A stretch of 64,000 nucleotides of DNA, taken from assembly GCA_963921825.1 (NCBI GenBank), contig OY997589.1, forward strand, positions 45,952,638-46,016,637, given 5' to 3'. The translations under genes and the position numbers were made by a program. Origin of the DNA: Erodium maritimum. Its lineage: Eukaryota > Streptophyta > Magnoliopsida > Geraniales > Geraniaceae. Positions 37,767-49,591 of this stretch are shown here, piece by piece. Below the pieces are notes generated by a model. The model made no database searches. It was given only the letters and a program-made list of their open reading frames with translations, and was not told where the DNA came from. Numbering within the stretch: position 1 is the stretch's first letter; each line of letters opens with the position of its first letter.

Positions 37767-40420
37767 TGTAAGACCCGCTTCCGGTCGAACCGGTAACTCC
37801 GGAAGTCACTCGGGACTTCTCCGGAACTCAAACGAAGTAGCCATTATCACGGTTGGCTTCAGGGAAGAAAACCCTTTCATTTGAATATAATATTGCATAA
37901 AGTCAATTTTGGTCAAAACGAGACTTCATATCGACTAAAGCTTCAATTTTTAAAAGTGCTGGAATTTAAGTGGGGAAATTAAATGAGCTAGAGGGACACT
38001 TGTCCTATTTTGGTTGAATGAGAGAAAAAGGGATAGTTATTGTCCCTTTTACCCTCCCAAAAGCTCCTACATGGGTTTCTAGCTCAAGGGCCTTTAAGTC
38101 ATTGCAACATTTAGGTATTATATGTGTTGGAGAAGCAAAATCATTTCCTATTTGCATTGTTGTAGCCGAAAATTGGAGAGGAAGAAAGGGAGAAGAGCTC
38201 CCATGGAAGCTTGAAGGAGAATCTAAGAAGAAGGAACCATTTAGAGTCATCCTCTAGCCTTCCACCCTCAAAAACACTAGCATCCTCTTCATCCTCACAT
38301 TCTAGAGGTAATGGAACTCTCTACTCATCTTTTCTCTTCATCTATTTTCCTTGGGTTTTGGGTGAAAAATGGCTAGATGATGTTGGGTTAAGTAGAAATG
38401 ATGGGAGTTGGTGAAGTTTTTGTGGAGAAATCAATGGTGGTTTGGAGTTTTTGAAGTGGTTTGATTTGATGAATCATTGGAAAACTTGTTTGTGTATTGA
38501 TTCCTACCATGGGTAGAGGAGTAATGATGGATTTGGACTGTTTTGGGGGTTGGCTTGGGGAAATTTCTGGGTTTGAAGGTAGATTTTCGGAGTTTTGGAG
38601 CTGGAGGTTGAAGAAGGGCGAAACTGCCCTGGTGCGTCACGGATCCGTGACGGATCCCGTGACGGGCGACGTCACGGCTCCGTGAGGGAGTCCGTGACGG
38701 CACTCGTCACGGCTCCGTGACGGTGACCGTGAGGGTTGCCATCACGGATCCGTGACCAGATCCGCGACCCACCAGAGTGAGGGTTTCTTGGGGATTTTTG
38801 GAAGTGTTTACACCTTGGTTTTGAGATGAACTTTGGAAGGGTTTTGGGGGTCTTTCTTACTGTTTAAGTGGAACCTAATTAGTGCTTCTTTGTGTCCAAG
38901 ACCTTGGGGATCGAGCTAGAGGAGCAAGGATCACACCGAGGCCCGAGGGAAGAGCGAGGTGGTGATCACCGGACTTCACCAAAGCGTTGACGAGGAGGAC
39001 CTTGAGGTAGGGAAAGCCTTAACCTCTCGTTTACGATGCCTAGTATGCATGCTAGGTTAATAAAATTGGAAAAGGTCCTAGATATGCATATAGGATGCGA
39101 ATAACTAGCTTAATCATCTTTCAATTGCTAATAACCGGAGTGTCTAGTGGTGACCGATTAGGAGGCCAATCACTAGTATAATTCGCTTTCAATACTTGGG
39201 ATATGTTTGTCTGGTAGAGGAGCCTTGGCAAAGCCCTCGGATTAGTTGCGTGTTAGGATCACATGCTTGGTTGTTGGTTGCTTAGTGGATAGGCTAAAGA
39301 GTCTAATGAAACTAGTGAAATTGCATGTTTGAATGCTCTTTCGAAGGCTTTATGATTAATTGGTTGATCAGACTCGTACCTGCTCGTTGTTTGTATTCGA
39401 ATGATTACTTGATTTACTTGATTGGTTGTTGGGGGTATCGAGTATGACTGGTTGTACCGCGCGGCGCAATCAGGTGATCGATGCCCCGGTGGTTCGAAAC
39501 TGGTAAGTGAACGGTAAGTTGGAATTGTGTGATTGGTGTGAATTGATCTAGTGATTTGTGTACTGTATGCTATGGGAATTGGTGATGGGTGAACTATGTG
39601 TGTTAGTGGTTTAACTGTGGTTGGATTGGTTGGTGTTAAGTTTCGGTAAGCGTGTTGCTAAGATGTTATGGAATTATGGTTGATACGATATGGTACCTAC
39701 ACCGTTGAGGAGTCCGGTGTAGGGTGAGATAGAGTTGATTGTTGTTATGGTATGGTACCTACACCGTTGGGGAGTCTGGTGTGGGATGATATATTGGTTA
39801 TTTATTAAATTGCCCACGTGTGCGCTCCTACGGGAGTATGGCCCTGGGTTCCCAATGACATAAAATCCTTTGGAGACGTTTCTGAGAATCCCGATGATAA
39901 GCGCCCCGAAGGGTTGTTTCCGGTCGCCTCAATGTTATGCGTCTCCTCTGGATTTGAGGGAGAATCCGAGCGGACACATCATGTGGATCGGAGGGTGGTG
40001 ACTTCATGTGCCACGGCATTGATTTGTTTACTTATTACCCTTGTTTTGTTAAGTTATTTTCTGTTAACTTTATTGTTGATCTTGTTCGAGTTAAGGTCTA
40101 CCTTGTCATGCGTTTTCCCTACTGAGCGTGAGCTCACCCTTTTGTTTTGATGTTATGTCTACAGGCTTGATTGAAGAGTAGAAGCTTGGGCGCTTCTCGG
40201 TGTGGGTTCATAGAGACTTCATGTTTATTTCCTTTATTTAAAAACAGTCTGGTAAAAACTTTTTACCACACCCCCTGAGGGTTACTTATACTGTACTTGA
40301 GGTTATGGATTGGAGTACTCACTGGAGATTTTCGAGATTTAATATTGTTTCTTTGCTTTACTGTCTTCTCTTACCCGTCATGCCTCGGGTCCGGGCGATA
40401 ACCGGATTTGGGGCGTGACA
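37767..40420 (+). repeat. 5' LTR of the chromovirus (2654 bp)
   Basis: It starts TGTAAGACCC and ends GGGGCGTGACA, the TG...CA termini of LTRs. Compared with the 3' LTR it lacks 18 bp near 38414 and shows isolated changes near 38245, 38659, 38790, 38874, 39777, 39970 and 40136-40261. It contains the palindrome cluster at 38635-38768. It also has a pair of similar segments at about 39690-39730 and 39750-39790 (GGTACCTACACCGTTG-GGAGTC). Short open frames inside are repeated at the same place in the other LTR and are not genes. Confidence 0.92.
38635..38768 (+). repeat. Palindrome cluster of GTCACGG/CCGTGAC in the LTR
   Basis: It opens with a perfect 18-bp palindrome, CGTCACGGATCCGTGACG (38635-38652). 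A 14-bp one, TCACGGATCCGTGA, lies at 38742-38755. Between them are further CACGG and CCGTGA words in both orientations; I count four CACGG and seven CCGTGA in the cluster. TGACG/ACGTCA-type words resemble plant bZIP (TGA-factor) sites, so a regulatory role is possible but unproven. The same cluster is in the 3' LTR at 47805-47938 with one change (GCGACGTC to GCAACGTC). Confidence 0.75.
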
Positions 40421-40423
40421 ATT

Positions 40424-40436
40424 TGGTATTAGAGCC
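40424..40436 (+). other. Primer-binding site with one mismatch
   Basis: TGGTATTAGAGCC begins three bases after the 5' LTR. The second copy of this site at 49595-49607 reads TGGTATCAGAGCC, the usual complement of initiator tRNA-Met. T at 40430 is therefore a mutation that should weaken priming of minus-strand synthesis. Confidence 0.85.
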
Positions 40437-40854
40437 TGGTTTCAGTTGAAACAGGTGTCTTACGAACTGATTTTCAAACCTCGGACCGAAGTCAATTAGG
40501 TGGGTAGAATTAGGAAGTTGGAGTTTTGAGTTGCTTTAAGGGTTGTCCTAATTGAAATCTTGCACTACAATGTTTGCATTACTTGATTGGTATCCTCTCA
40601 CTAATGATCGGTGAGGCCGAAGGGTTGAGATCGGAATTGGATTGACGGTCAATGACCGACCCGCTATGCATACATGATAGTGAGAGCCAACAGTTAGTGG
40701 TGTTTGCCTTTGGCGTTTTACTTCGAGAAATTTTCAAGTTGTGGTTTGGCCATGTTTAAGGGGAGATTTGTGTTTGACTGTTGAGTCTTGAGTGGCCATG
40801 AGAGCCGTGTGTTGATTTGTGTTGGGTGGCCATGAGAGCCGTGTACTAAGGTTA

Positions 40855-41046
40855 GTGTTATTTTGCTGGCCTCGAGGAGGTTGCGAGTGTTATTTTGCTG
40901 GCCTCGAGGAGGTTGCGAGTGTTATTTTGCTGGCCTCGAGGAGGTTGCGAGTGTTATTTTGCTGGCCTCGAGGAGGTTGCGAGTGTTATTTTGCTGGCCT
41001 CGAGGAGGTTGCGAGTGTTATTTTGTTGGCCTCGGGGAGGTTGCGA
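40855..41046 (+). repeat. Minisatellite, 32-bp unit, six copies
   Basis: Six perfectly phased units start at 40855, 40887, 40919, 40951, 40983 and 41015, each containing TTTTGCTGGCCTCGAGGAGG. The first five are identical by eye and the last has two or three changes. Degenerate GGCTGGCCTA units continue to about 41130. Confidence 0.92.
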
Positions 41047-41689
41047 GTTTAGCTGGCCTATACGGTTACGAGTATTCTTTGGCTGGCCTACGTGGTTGCG
41101 AGTATAGGTTGGCTGGCTTACGAGTTAGGGTCTCGGTAAGTTGCGAGCGTGTGTTATGGTTGAGTTTGGGGCACGAGTACCCCGTAGTAATTGGGAGCAC
41201 GAGGACTCTGTTTATTGATTGCGTTGTGTACCTTAGGAGTATGAGAACTCCATTATTTTGATTGTGTGATGCCTTGAAAGAGCATGAGAATTCTGTGTGC
41301 TTGTACCTGGTGAATTTGTATTGGTGGTTGTCCCGCTTAAGCGGAGGGTTAAGGAAAATACGAATGGGGCATGCCGAAATTTCAGTAGAACTAGAATGTT
41401 TACACCATCACGGGTTGACTCTGGGGCGCCACTGTAGTCGAGCGTGATGTTTTGATGTCAAGTTGTTACAATGAAGTTCGGGGACGCCTGAACCAGATTG
41501 TAACAACATGAGATCGACATGAAAAGGTTTGAGTAAAAGTTAAGAAATGGGAATTCATGAAAGAGAGGAAAAGGCTAAGGATGACTTTTAAATCGAGTTG
41601 TGTTAGGTACTAAACCCTCTTTGCGAAAGGATACCCGAGCAAGGGGTATGCCTGTTGTGTTGTGCCGCTTGTGTGATGTGCCTGAGAAT

Positions 41690-41818
41690 GAATCCCCCTG
41701 TAGGAGTGGATTTCTTTGATTGATTGAATCCTCCTTTGGGAGTGGATTTCTTTGATTGATTGAATCCTCCTGTGGGAGTGGATTTCTCTGTTTGATTGAA
41801 CCCTCCTGTGAGAGTTGG
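41690..41818 (+). repeat. Minisatellite, 36-bp unit, about 3.6 copies
   Basis: Units start at 41690, 41726, 41762 and 41798. Each reads GAATCCTCCTTTGGGAGTGG followed by ATTTCTTTGATTGATT, with a few substitutions. The CCTCC(T/C)(T/G)TGGGAG core can pair with itself as a short hairpin. Confidence 0.88.
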
Positions 41819-42027
41819 TGTTGATTGCTAAATCGCTGGTTGTTGCTGTGTGACGCATAGAGATGCGAACTTGGGTGTTATATTATATGAGTATATATAT
41901 CTACTAGTGTGAGGGGCGTATCTGTGGGTGACTTGTTTGACGCGTGTGTGCGTCCTTGTAACGTGTGAGAACCGTTGTTGAACTGAGTAATGAACATGTG
42001 CGTTATCCGTGCAGGCGGATAGACAAC

Positions 42028-45000
42028 ATGGCTCGTACGTACGTTCCTAGAGGTACCCGGGGCCGCTCAGTTGGGGGTCCGAGGCAGACACCTGCTGCTG
42101 AGCAGGAGGGGGCAGCTGACGCCCAGGATGCTGCTTCCACAGATCATCAGAGTTTTGGAGGTGGACCGACAGGGTCGCCACCCAGGACAGTTCCAGTCGC
42201 AGAGCCGACTCAGGCGACCCCTCTCGAGGAGGTGGTTCGCGCTGTGCTAGCGGCCTTGAGCGCGCAGCAAGGGACTACTGCACCGGCACCAGAGCCCGTG
42301 CCTGCTGCTTCAGCAGATTTTGGAGAGAGGCCAGGCCAGCTTGACAGCCTCACGGCCCAGGCACTCAGAGAGTTTCGTAGACTTGGTACGCCGACCTACT
42401 CCGGGGGAGCGGACCCCGAGGCAGCTTCTGGTTGGTTGGAGCGGGTGACCCGCAACCTCGATACCTCTGGAGTATCGGAGGGGCGTCTGAGAGTTTCGTT
42501 CGCCACTTTTCAGCTTGAGGGAGAGGCCTACTACTGGTGGCAGTCAGTGCAGGGTAGGGTCGGCAGTGACTTCGAGTTGTTCAACAGGCTATTCTTGGAG
42601 CAATACTTCCCTCGCTCTATCCGGGATGACAGGCGCCAGCAGTTTCTGGATCTACGACAGGGAGGCTTGAGCGTGTCGGAGTATGCTGTGAGGTTCACTT
42701 CGTTGGCCCGCTTCGCACCAGAGTTGGTGCAGACTGCGGATGACCGATGCAGGAGGTTTGAGAACGGGCTCGCCCCGTCGATAGCCGACAGGGTTATCGC
42801 TTTCAAGACCACGGATTACTCCACCCTCTTGGATCAGGCTTTAGCCATGGAGAGGCACTTCAGAGATACCATCAGGGTACGAGAGACCAGGCCTAGGCCG
42901 AGTGGCTTCTTACAGCCGTCTGACCGTCGGGACCGACACCGACAGAGAGTTGCAGGACACTTTCAGTCTCAATTTCAGCAGGCTAGCATGCGCCGAGCTG
43001 GGACTGTCGCGTCAGTTGGACCCGCCCCGGTGGCACAGCTGTGTCCTCAGTGTGGACAGCAGGGTCACTTGGCACGAGACTGCCCGAGGGGCAATGGACC
43101 CGTAGAGCGTTATGATGGTCGTCCCCAGGGGACCGGAGTCAGACAGACTGGTGCGCTGAGGGGGTGTTTTCACTGTGGCAGCACCGACCATCTCATGCGT
43201 GCGTGTCCTGAGGTAGCGCAGCTGAGAGGATGCTTCCAGTGTGGTCGATCTGATCATTTCATCCGGGCGTGCCCTGAGATAGTTGGCAGAGCGCCTGCAC
43301 CGAGGCCCCAGCAGACTCAGATTCGCCCTGTGCCCCCTGGCAGACCACGTCAGGCACTGCAGCAGAGAGCTCCGCGTCCAGCGGCGGGAGCAGTAGGTCA
43401 GAGGCACCAGCAGAGAGCTGAGCAGCGGGTGGCACTTCCCCCACCACCTAGAGGAGGACCGCCGGCACGTCAGGGCCGAGTCTTTGCAGTTACTGATCCC
43501 AGGATTGAGAGGCCGTACGCCGGCCATGAGGCCACTCAGGGTACGTGTTTACTTTATAATGCGTGGACTTCCTTTTTGTTTGATACGGGAGCTTCCCATT
43601 CGTTCATTTCTTCGTCTATTGCTTCTTCTTTGGGTTTGCGGGCTGAGACTTTGAGTCAGCCCCTTTGTTTGGAGACCCTGGCTACGGGTGCAGTGGTGTT
43701 GAGCACCGTTTGCAGAGACTGTGCGATTAGGGTGGCAGATTGCCCATTTCTGGGGGACTTGCTCGTTCTTGACATGAGCGCCTTTGACGTGATCCTTGGT
43801 ATGGACTGGCTCGCGAGGTACCGAGCGACGATTGACTGCTACAGACGTCAGGTGACGGTGAGATCAGGTGATAGGGTGATCACGTGTGTGCTGGGGAGCA
43901 GGAGCGGAGTTCTCTTATCCGCCTTGACCACAGGTTTTGAGGCAGAGGTTGTACGGAGTAGCACTGAGTTACCGAGGGTAGTGCGGGAGTTCCCGGAGGT
44001 CTTCCCGGAGGAACTATCAGGCTTGCCACCAGCGCGAGAGGTGGAGTTCAGGATCGATCTGATCCCGGGTACGGCGCCGATCTCGATGACGCCGTATCGG
44101 TTCGCACCAGCCGAGTTGGTCGAACTTAAGCGACAGCTTGAGGAACTGCAGCAGAAGGGATTCATCCGACCGAGCGTATCTCCGTGGGGAGCGCCCGCCC
44201 TCTTCGTGAAGAAGAAGGGTGGAGCCTTGAGGATGTGTATAGATTACAGGAAGCTGAACCGGGTGACGGTGAAGAACCGCTACCCGATGCCTAGGATTGA
44301 TGATTTATTCGACCAGTTGAGGGGAGCAAAGTACTTCTCGAAGATCGACCTTCGATCGGGGTACTACCAGCTGAGAGTCCGGGCTGAGGACGTAGAGAAG
44401 ACAGCGTTCCGTACTCGTTATGGACATTTCGAATTTCTGGTGATGCCGTTCGGTTTGACGAACGCACCGGCCGCCTTTATGGACCTAATGAATGGCATCT
44501 TCAGACCTTATCTAGACCAGTTCGTGGTAGTCTTCGTCGATGATATCTTGATCTACTCGCCCAGTGAGGAGGCGCACGCAGAGCATCTGCGTACCGTTTT
44601 GACACTCTTACGCACTCACCAGTTGTACGGCAATCTGGAGAAGGGCGAATTTTGGCTCGCAGAGGTGAAATTCCTCGGGCACGTGGTATCTCGGGAGGGC
44701 ATCTTGGTCGACCCAACCAAGGTCGAGGCAGTGTCGAAGTGGGCGAGACCCAGCAGTGTATTTGAGATTCGGAGTTTCCTCGGGTTGGCAGGCTATTACC
44801 GGCGCTTCGTTCAGGATTTCTCTCGCCTTGCAGCACCTATGACAGCTTTGACCCGCAAAGGGGCGGAGTACATTTGGACGGATGAGTGTGAGCGTGCTTT
44901 TTGCGAGCTAAAGACTCGGTTGACTACCGCCCCAGTGCTGATCGTTCCAGACCGGGGAGTGGGCTATGACGTGTATTGTGACGCCTCCGGCGAAGGGTTA

Positions 45001-46884
45001 GGTTGTGTTCTGATGCAGGGTGGAAAGGTGGTTGCTTACGGCTCGAGGCAGTTGAAGGTGCATGAGCGCAACTATCCCACTCATGATCTCGAGTTGGCAG
45101 CAGTAGTATTTGCGCTGAAGAGTTGGAGACATTACCTGTATGGTGAGCAGTTCAGAGTACTTTCAGACCACAAGAGCCTCAAGTATATCTTCTCGCAGCG
45201 TGATCTGAACATGCGCCAAAGGCGGTGGATGGAGCTACTGGAAGAGTATGACTTCGAGTTGCTTTATCATCCGGGCAAGGCGAACGTGGTCGCCGACGCT
45301 TTGAGCAGGAAGTCGAGTCACTGCGTGGCCAGCATAGCAGTCCGAGAGTGGGACATGCTGGAGCAGTTGAGCCTATTTAGACTAGAGTTGGAGGAGGTCA
45401 CAGAGAGTATGGCCTTGTGCGCCTTAGTGGCTCAGCCCACGCTCTTTGCTCGGGTGCTAGAGGCACAGGCTGAGGACGCCGAGACAGCAGGGATTCGGCA
45501 GAAGTTGATGGATGGAGTTGAGCTCGAGGGTTGGGAAATGGGCACCGATCAGGGTATCCGCTTTAGAGGACGACTGTTTGTACCCAGTGAGTGCAGAGAC
45601 ACTGTGCTGCGTGAGTGCCACCACTCCCGTCTAGTTGTACACCCCGGTGGCAACAAGATGTATAGAGACATGCGGCGACAGTTTTGGTGGAGTGGGATGC
45701 GTGGGGCAGTGGCAGATTTCGTTTCTAGATGCCTTACCTGCCAACAGGTAAAGGCCGAGCACATGCGTCCCGCAGGCTTGTTACAGCCCTTACCGATCAC
45801 TGAGTGGAAATGGGAGCACGTGACTATGGATTTTGTGTGTGGGTTGCCCAGATCGTCGAAGGGGCATGACGCTGTTTGGGTGGTGGTCGATCGACTGACC
45901 AAATCGGCCCACTTTTTGGGTATGAGGATGACGGATTCTGTGGACATGTTGGCTCGCTTGTATGTCAGAGAGATTATTCGTTTACACGGTGTGCCTGTAT
46001 CAGTAGTATCGGATAGATACCCCCGTTTCACATCCAGGTTCTGGAAGAGTCTACAGAAGGCCTTGGGCACTGAGGTACTGTTGAGTACAGCTTACCATCC
46101 CGAGACAGATGGACAGTCAGAGCGCACCATTCAGATTTTAGAGGACATGCTCCGAGCGTGTGTGCTTGACTTTCAGGGGTCATAGGAAGATCATTTGTCG
46201 TTGGCAGAGTTTGCCTACAACAACAGTTACCAGTCTAGTATAGGTATGGCACCATTTGAGGCCTTGTATGGAAGACCTTGCAGATCACCGGTGTGTTGGG
46301 CTGAAGTTGGTGACAGGAGCTTACTCGGGCCAGACATGATTAGGGAGACGATCGAGAAAGTCACTTTGATTAGAGAGCGGCTAAAGACCGCACAGAGTCG
46401 ACAGAAGAGCTACGCCGACAGGCGTCGTAGACCACTTGAGTTCATGGTCGGGGAGCATGTGTTTCTGAGAGTGAGCCCGAGGAAGGGTCTTGTGCGGTTT
46501 AACCGCAGCGGAAGCAAGCTGGCACCGCGGTTCATCGGACCTTTTGATGTGTTAGAGAAGATTGGAGTTGTAGCCTATCGGTTGGCCTTGCCGCCGCAGC
46601 TTGGGAACGTGCACAACGTTTTCCATGTGTCCCAGCTGCGGAAGTACATAGCAGACCCTTCGCACATCATTGAGTGGTCAGACATCGAGATGGCAGATGA
46701 TGTCACCTTTGAGGAGCACCCCGTTGAGATTTTGGGTACGAAGGAGAAGACCCTGCAGAACAAGACGATTCCGCTGGTACTAGTACAGTGGGGACATCAG
46801 GGAGCAGAATCCACTTGGGAGCGCGAGGATGAGATCCGGGTGAAGTATCCCCACCTGTTCGACATTGAGGTATCTTGCTTTTAA
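42028..46884 (+). pseudogene. Gag-pol polyprotein of a Tekay-like chromovirus, one premature stop
   Basis: The frame starts at ATG 42028 ([12 protein letters not shown]); upstream codons in frame are non-ATG leader. Residue positions count from this Met. Retrotransposon Gag core: about 121-256. Three CCHC zinc knuckles: 339-352, 380-393 and 402-415; this is unusual, since one is common. Aspartic protease: D519-T-G-A in [12 protein letters not shown]. Reverse transcriptase: FVDD with aspartates 838-839. RNase H: first acidic residue D985 in YCDASGEG. Integrase: zinc-binding H1198/H1199, H1205, C1235 and C1238; catalytic D1268, D1329 and E1365 with exactly 35 residues between the last two. A chromodomain-like end (VQW, STWERED, YPHLF) reaches TAA 46882-46884. 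TAG at 46183-46185 replaces the Trp expected in SWEDHL and removes the integrase C-terminus. Y1331 replaces the Asp usual in SDRDPRF. Otherwise the frame is intact over about 1618 codons. Confidence 0.93.
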
Positions 46885-46905
46885 TTTCGGGGACGAAATT
46901 TCTTT

Positions 46906-46917
46906 AAGGGGGGTGGA
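46906..46917 (+). other. Polypurine tract
   Basis: AAGGGGGGTGGA lies one base before the TG of the 3' LTR, preceded by GGGGACGAAATTTC. This is the plus-strand primer of LTR retrotransposons and has the form common in Tekay/Del elements. Confidence 0.88.
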
Positions 46918-46918
46918 T

Positions 46919-49591
46919 TGTAAGACCCGCTTCCGGTCGAACCGGTAACTCCGGAAGTCACTCGGGACTTCTCCGGAACTCAAACGAAGTAGCCATTATC
47001 ACGGTTGGCTTCAGGGAAGAAAACCCTTTCATTTGAATATAATATTGCATAAAGTCAATTTTGGTCAAAACGAGACTTCATATCGACTAAAGCTTCAATT
47101 TTTAAAAGTGCTGGAATTTAAGTGGGGAAATTAAATGAGCTAGAGGGACACTTGTCCTATTTTGGTTGAATGAGAGAAAAAGGGATAGTTATTGTCCCTT
47201 TTACCCTCCCAAAAGCTCCTACATGGGTTTCTAGCTCAAGGGCCTTTAAGTCATTGCAACATTTAGGTATTATATGTGTTGGAGAAGCAAAATCATTTCC
47301 TATTTGCATTGTTGTAGCCGAAAATTGGAGAGGAAGAAAGGGAGAAGAGCTCCCATGGAAGCTTGAAGGAGAATCTAAGAAGAAGGAACCATTTGGAGTC
47401 ATCCTCTAGCCTTCCACCCTCAAAAACACTAGCATCCTCTTCATCCTCACATTCTAGAGGTAATGGAACTCTCTACTCATCTTTTCTCTTCATCTATTTT
47501 CCTTGGGTTTTGGGTGAAAAATGGCTAGATGATGTTGGGTTAAGTAGAAATGATGGGAGTTGGTGTTGATGAAGAGCTTGGTGAAGTTTTTGTGGAGAAA
47601 TCAATGGTGGTTTGGAGTTTTTGAAGTGGTTTGATTTGATGAATCATTGGAAAACTTGTTTGTGTATTGATTCCTACCATGGGTAGAGGAGTAATGATGG
47701 ATTTGGACTGTTTTGGGGGTTGGCTTGGGGAAATTTCTGGGTTTGAAGGTAGATTTTCGGAGTTTTGGAGCTGGAGGTTGAAGAAGGGCGAAACTGCCCT
47801 GGTGCGTCACGGATCCGTGACGGATCCCGTGACGGGCAACGTCACGGCTCCGTGAGGGAGTCCGTGACGGCACTCGTCACGGCTCCGTGACGGTGACCGT
47901 GAGGGTTGCCATCACGGATCCGTGACCAGATCCGCGACCCACCAGAGTGAGGGTTTCTTGGGGATTTTTCGAAGTGTTTACACCTTGGTTTTGAGATGAA
48001 CTTTGGAAGGGTTTTGGGGGTCTTTCTTACTGTTTAAGTGGAACTTAATTAGTGCTTCTTTGTGTCCAAGACCTTGGGGATCGAGCTAGAGGAGCAAGGA
48101 TCACACCGAGGCCCGAGGGAAGAGCGAGGTGGTGATCACCGGACTTCACCAAAGCGTTGACGAGGAGGACCTTGAGGTAGGGAAAGCCTTAACCTCTCGT
48201 TTACGATGCCTAGTATGCATGCTAGGTTAATAAAATTGGAAAAGGTCCTAGATATGCATATAGGATGCGAATAACTAGCTTAATCATCTTTCAATTGCTA
48301 ATAACCGGAGTGTCTAGTGGTGACCGATTAGGAGGCCAATCACTAGTATAATTCGCTTTCAATACTTGGGATATGTTTGTCTGGTAGAGGAGCCTTGGCA
48401 AAGCCCTCGGATTAGTTGCGTGTTAGGATCACATGCTTGGTTGTTGGTTGCTTAGTGGATAGGCTAAAGAGTCTAATGAAACTAGTGAAATTGCATGTTT
48501 GAATGCTCTTTCGAAGGCTTTATGATTAATTGGTTGATCAGACTCGTACCTGCTCGTTGTTTGTATTCGAATGATTACTTGATTTACTTGATTGGTTGTT
48601 GGGGGTATCGAGTATGACTGGTTGTACCGCGCGGCGCAATCAGGTGATCGATGCCCCGGTGGTTCGAAACTGGTAAGTGAACGGTAAGTTGGAATTGTGT
48701 GATTGGTGTGAATTGATCTAGTGATTTGTGTACTGTATGCTATGGGAATTGGTGATGGGTGAACTATGTGTGTTAGTGGTTTAACTGTGGTTGGATTGGT
48801 TGGTGTTAAGTTTCGGTAAGCGTGTTGCTAAGATGTTATGGAATTATGGTTGATACGATATGGTACCTACACCGTTGAGGAGTCCGGTGTAGGGTGAGAT
48901 AGAGTTGATTGTTGTTATGGTATGGTACCTACACCGTTGGGGAGTCCGGTGTGGGATGATATATTGGTTATTTATTAAATTGCCCACGTGTGCGCTCCTA
49001 CGGGAGTATGGCCCTGGGTTCCCAATGACATAAAATCCTTTGGAGACGTTTCTGAGAATCCCGATGATAAGCGCCCCGAAGGGTTGTTTCCGGTCGCCTC
49101 AATGTTATGCGTCTCCTCTGGATTTGAGGGAGAATCCGAGAGGACACATCATGTGGATCGGAGGGTGGTGACTTCATGTGCCACGGCATTGATTTGTTTA
49201 CTTATTACCCTTGTTTTGTTAAGTTATTTTCTGTTAACTTTATTGTTGATCTTGTTCGAGTTAAGGTCTACCTTGTCATGCGTTTTCCCTACTGAGCGTG
49301 AGCTCACCCCTTTGTTTTGATGTTGTGTCTACAGGCTTGATTGAAGAGTAGAAGCTTGGGCGCTTCTCGGTGTGGGTTCATAGAGACTTCATGTTTATTT
49401 CCTTTATTTTAAAAACAGTCTGGTAAAAACTTATTACCACACCCCCTGAGGGTTACTTATACTGTACTTGAGGTTATGGATTGGAGTACTCACTGGAGAT
49501 TTTCGAGATTTAATATTGTTTCTTTGCTTTACTGTCTTCTCTTACCCGTCATGCCTCGGGTCCGGGCGATAACCGGATTTGGGGCGTGACA
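46919..49591 (+). repeat. 3' LTR of the chromovirus (2673 bp)
   Basis: It starts TGTAAGACCC just after the polypurine tract and ends GGGGCGTGACA. It is nearly identical to the 5' LTR, with 18 extra bases near 47563-47580 (TTGATGAAGAGCTTGGTG region). The palindrome cluster is at 47805-47938. A genomic flank does not follow it; a second primer-binding site and leader do. Confidence 0.92.

Larger units (their letters stand above)
40421..42027 (+). mobile_element. Untranslated leader of the chromovirus
   Basis: These 1.6 kb separate the 5' LTR from the first credible ATG. They contain two minisatellites (40855-41046 and 41690-41818) and a block at 41412-41505 conserved with the older element at 2989-3077. 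Non-ATG frames across the minisatellites reflect their period and are not proteins. The sequence TCCGTGCAG just before the gag start resembles a 3' splice site, but no donor was established. Confidence 0.7.
37767..49591 (+). mobile_element. Full-length Tekay/Del-like Ty3/Gypsy chromovirus
   Basis: The order is 5' LTR (37767-40420), primer-binding site, 1.6-kb leader, a single gag-pol frame (42028-46884), polypurine tract and 3' LTR (46919-49591). Protease, reverse transcriptase, RNase H and integrase come in the Gypsy order, with a chromodomain-like tail (VQW, TWERED, YPHLF) typical of the Tekay/Del clade. The two LTRs differ by only about ten substitutions or single-base indels plus one 18-bp indel, so insertion was recent on an evolutionary scale. 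No target-site duplication is found because the right flank is not original: after the 3' LTR another copy of the leader begins. The element is inactive as it stands, with a TAG in integrase and a mutated primer-binding site. Confidence 0.9.

Noticed and set aside
38018..38257. Paired short frames at 38.0-38.7 kb repeated at 47.2-47.9 kb
   Set aside because: Both sets lie at the same offset inside the two LTRs. The duplication is the LTR pair and does not indicate a gene family.
40819..41261. Repeat-containing frame (LFCWPRGGCECYFAGLEE type)
   Set aside because: The repetition is the translation of the 32-bp minisatellite in three frames, in an untranslated leader and without an ATG.
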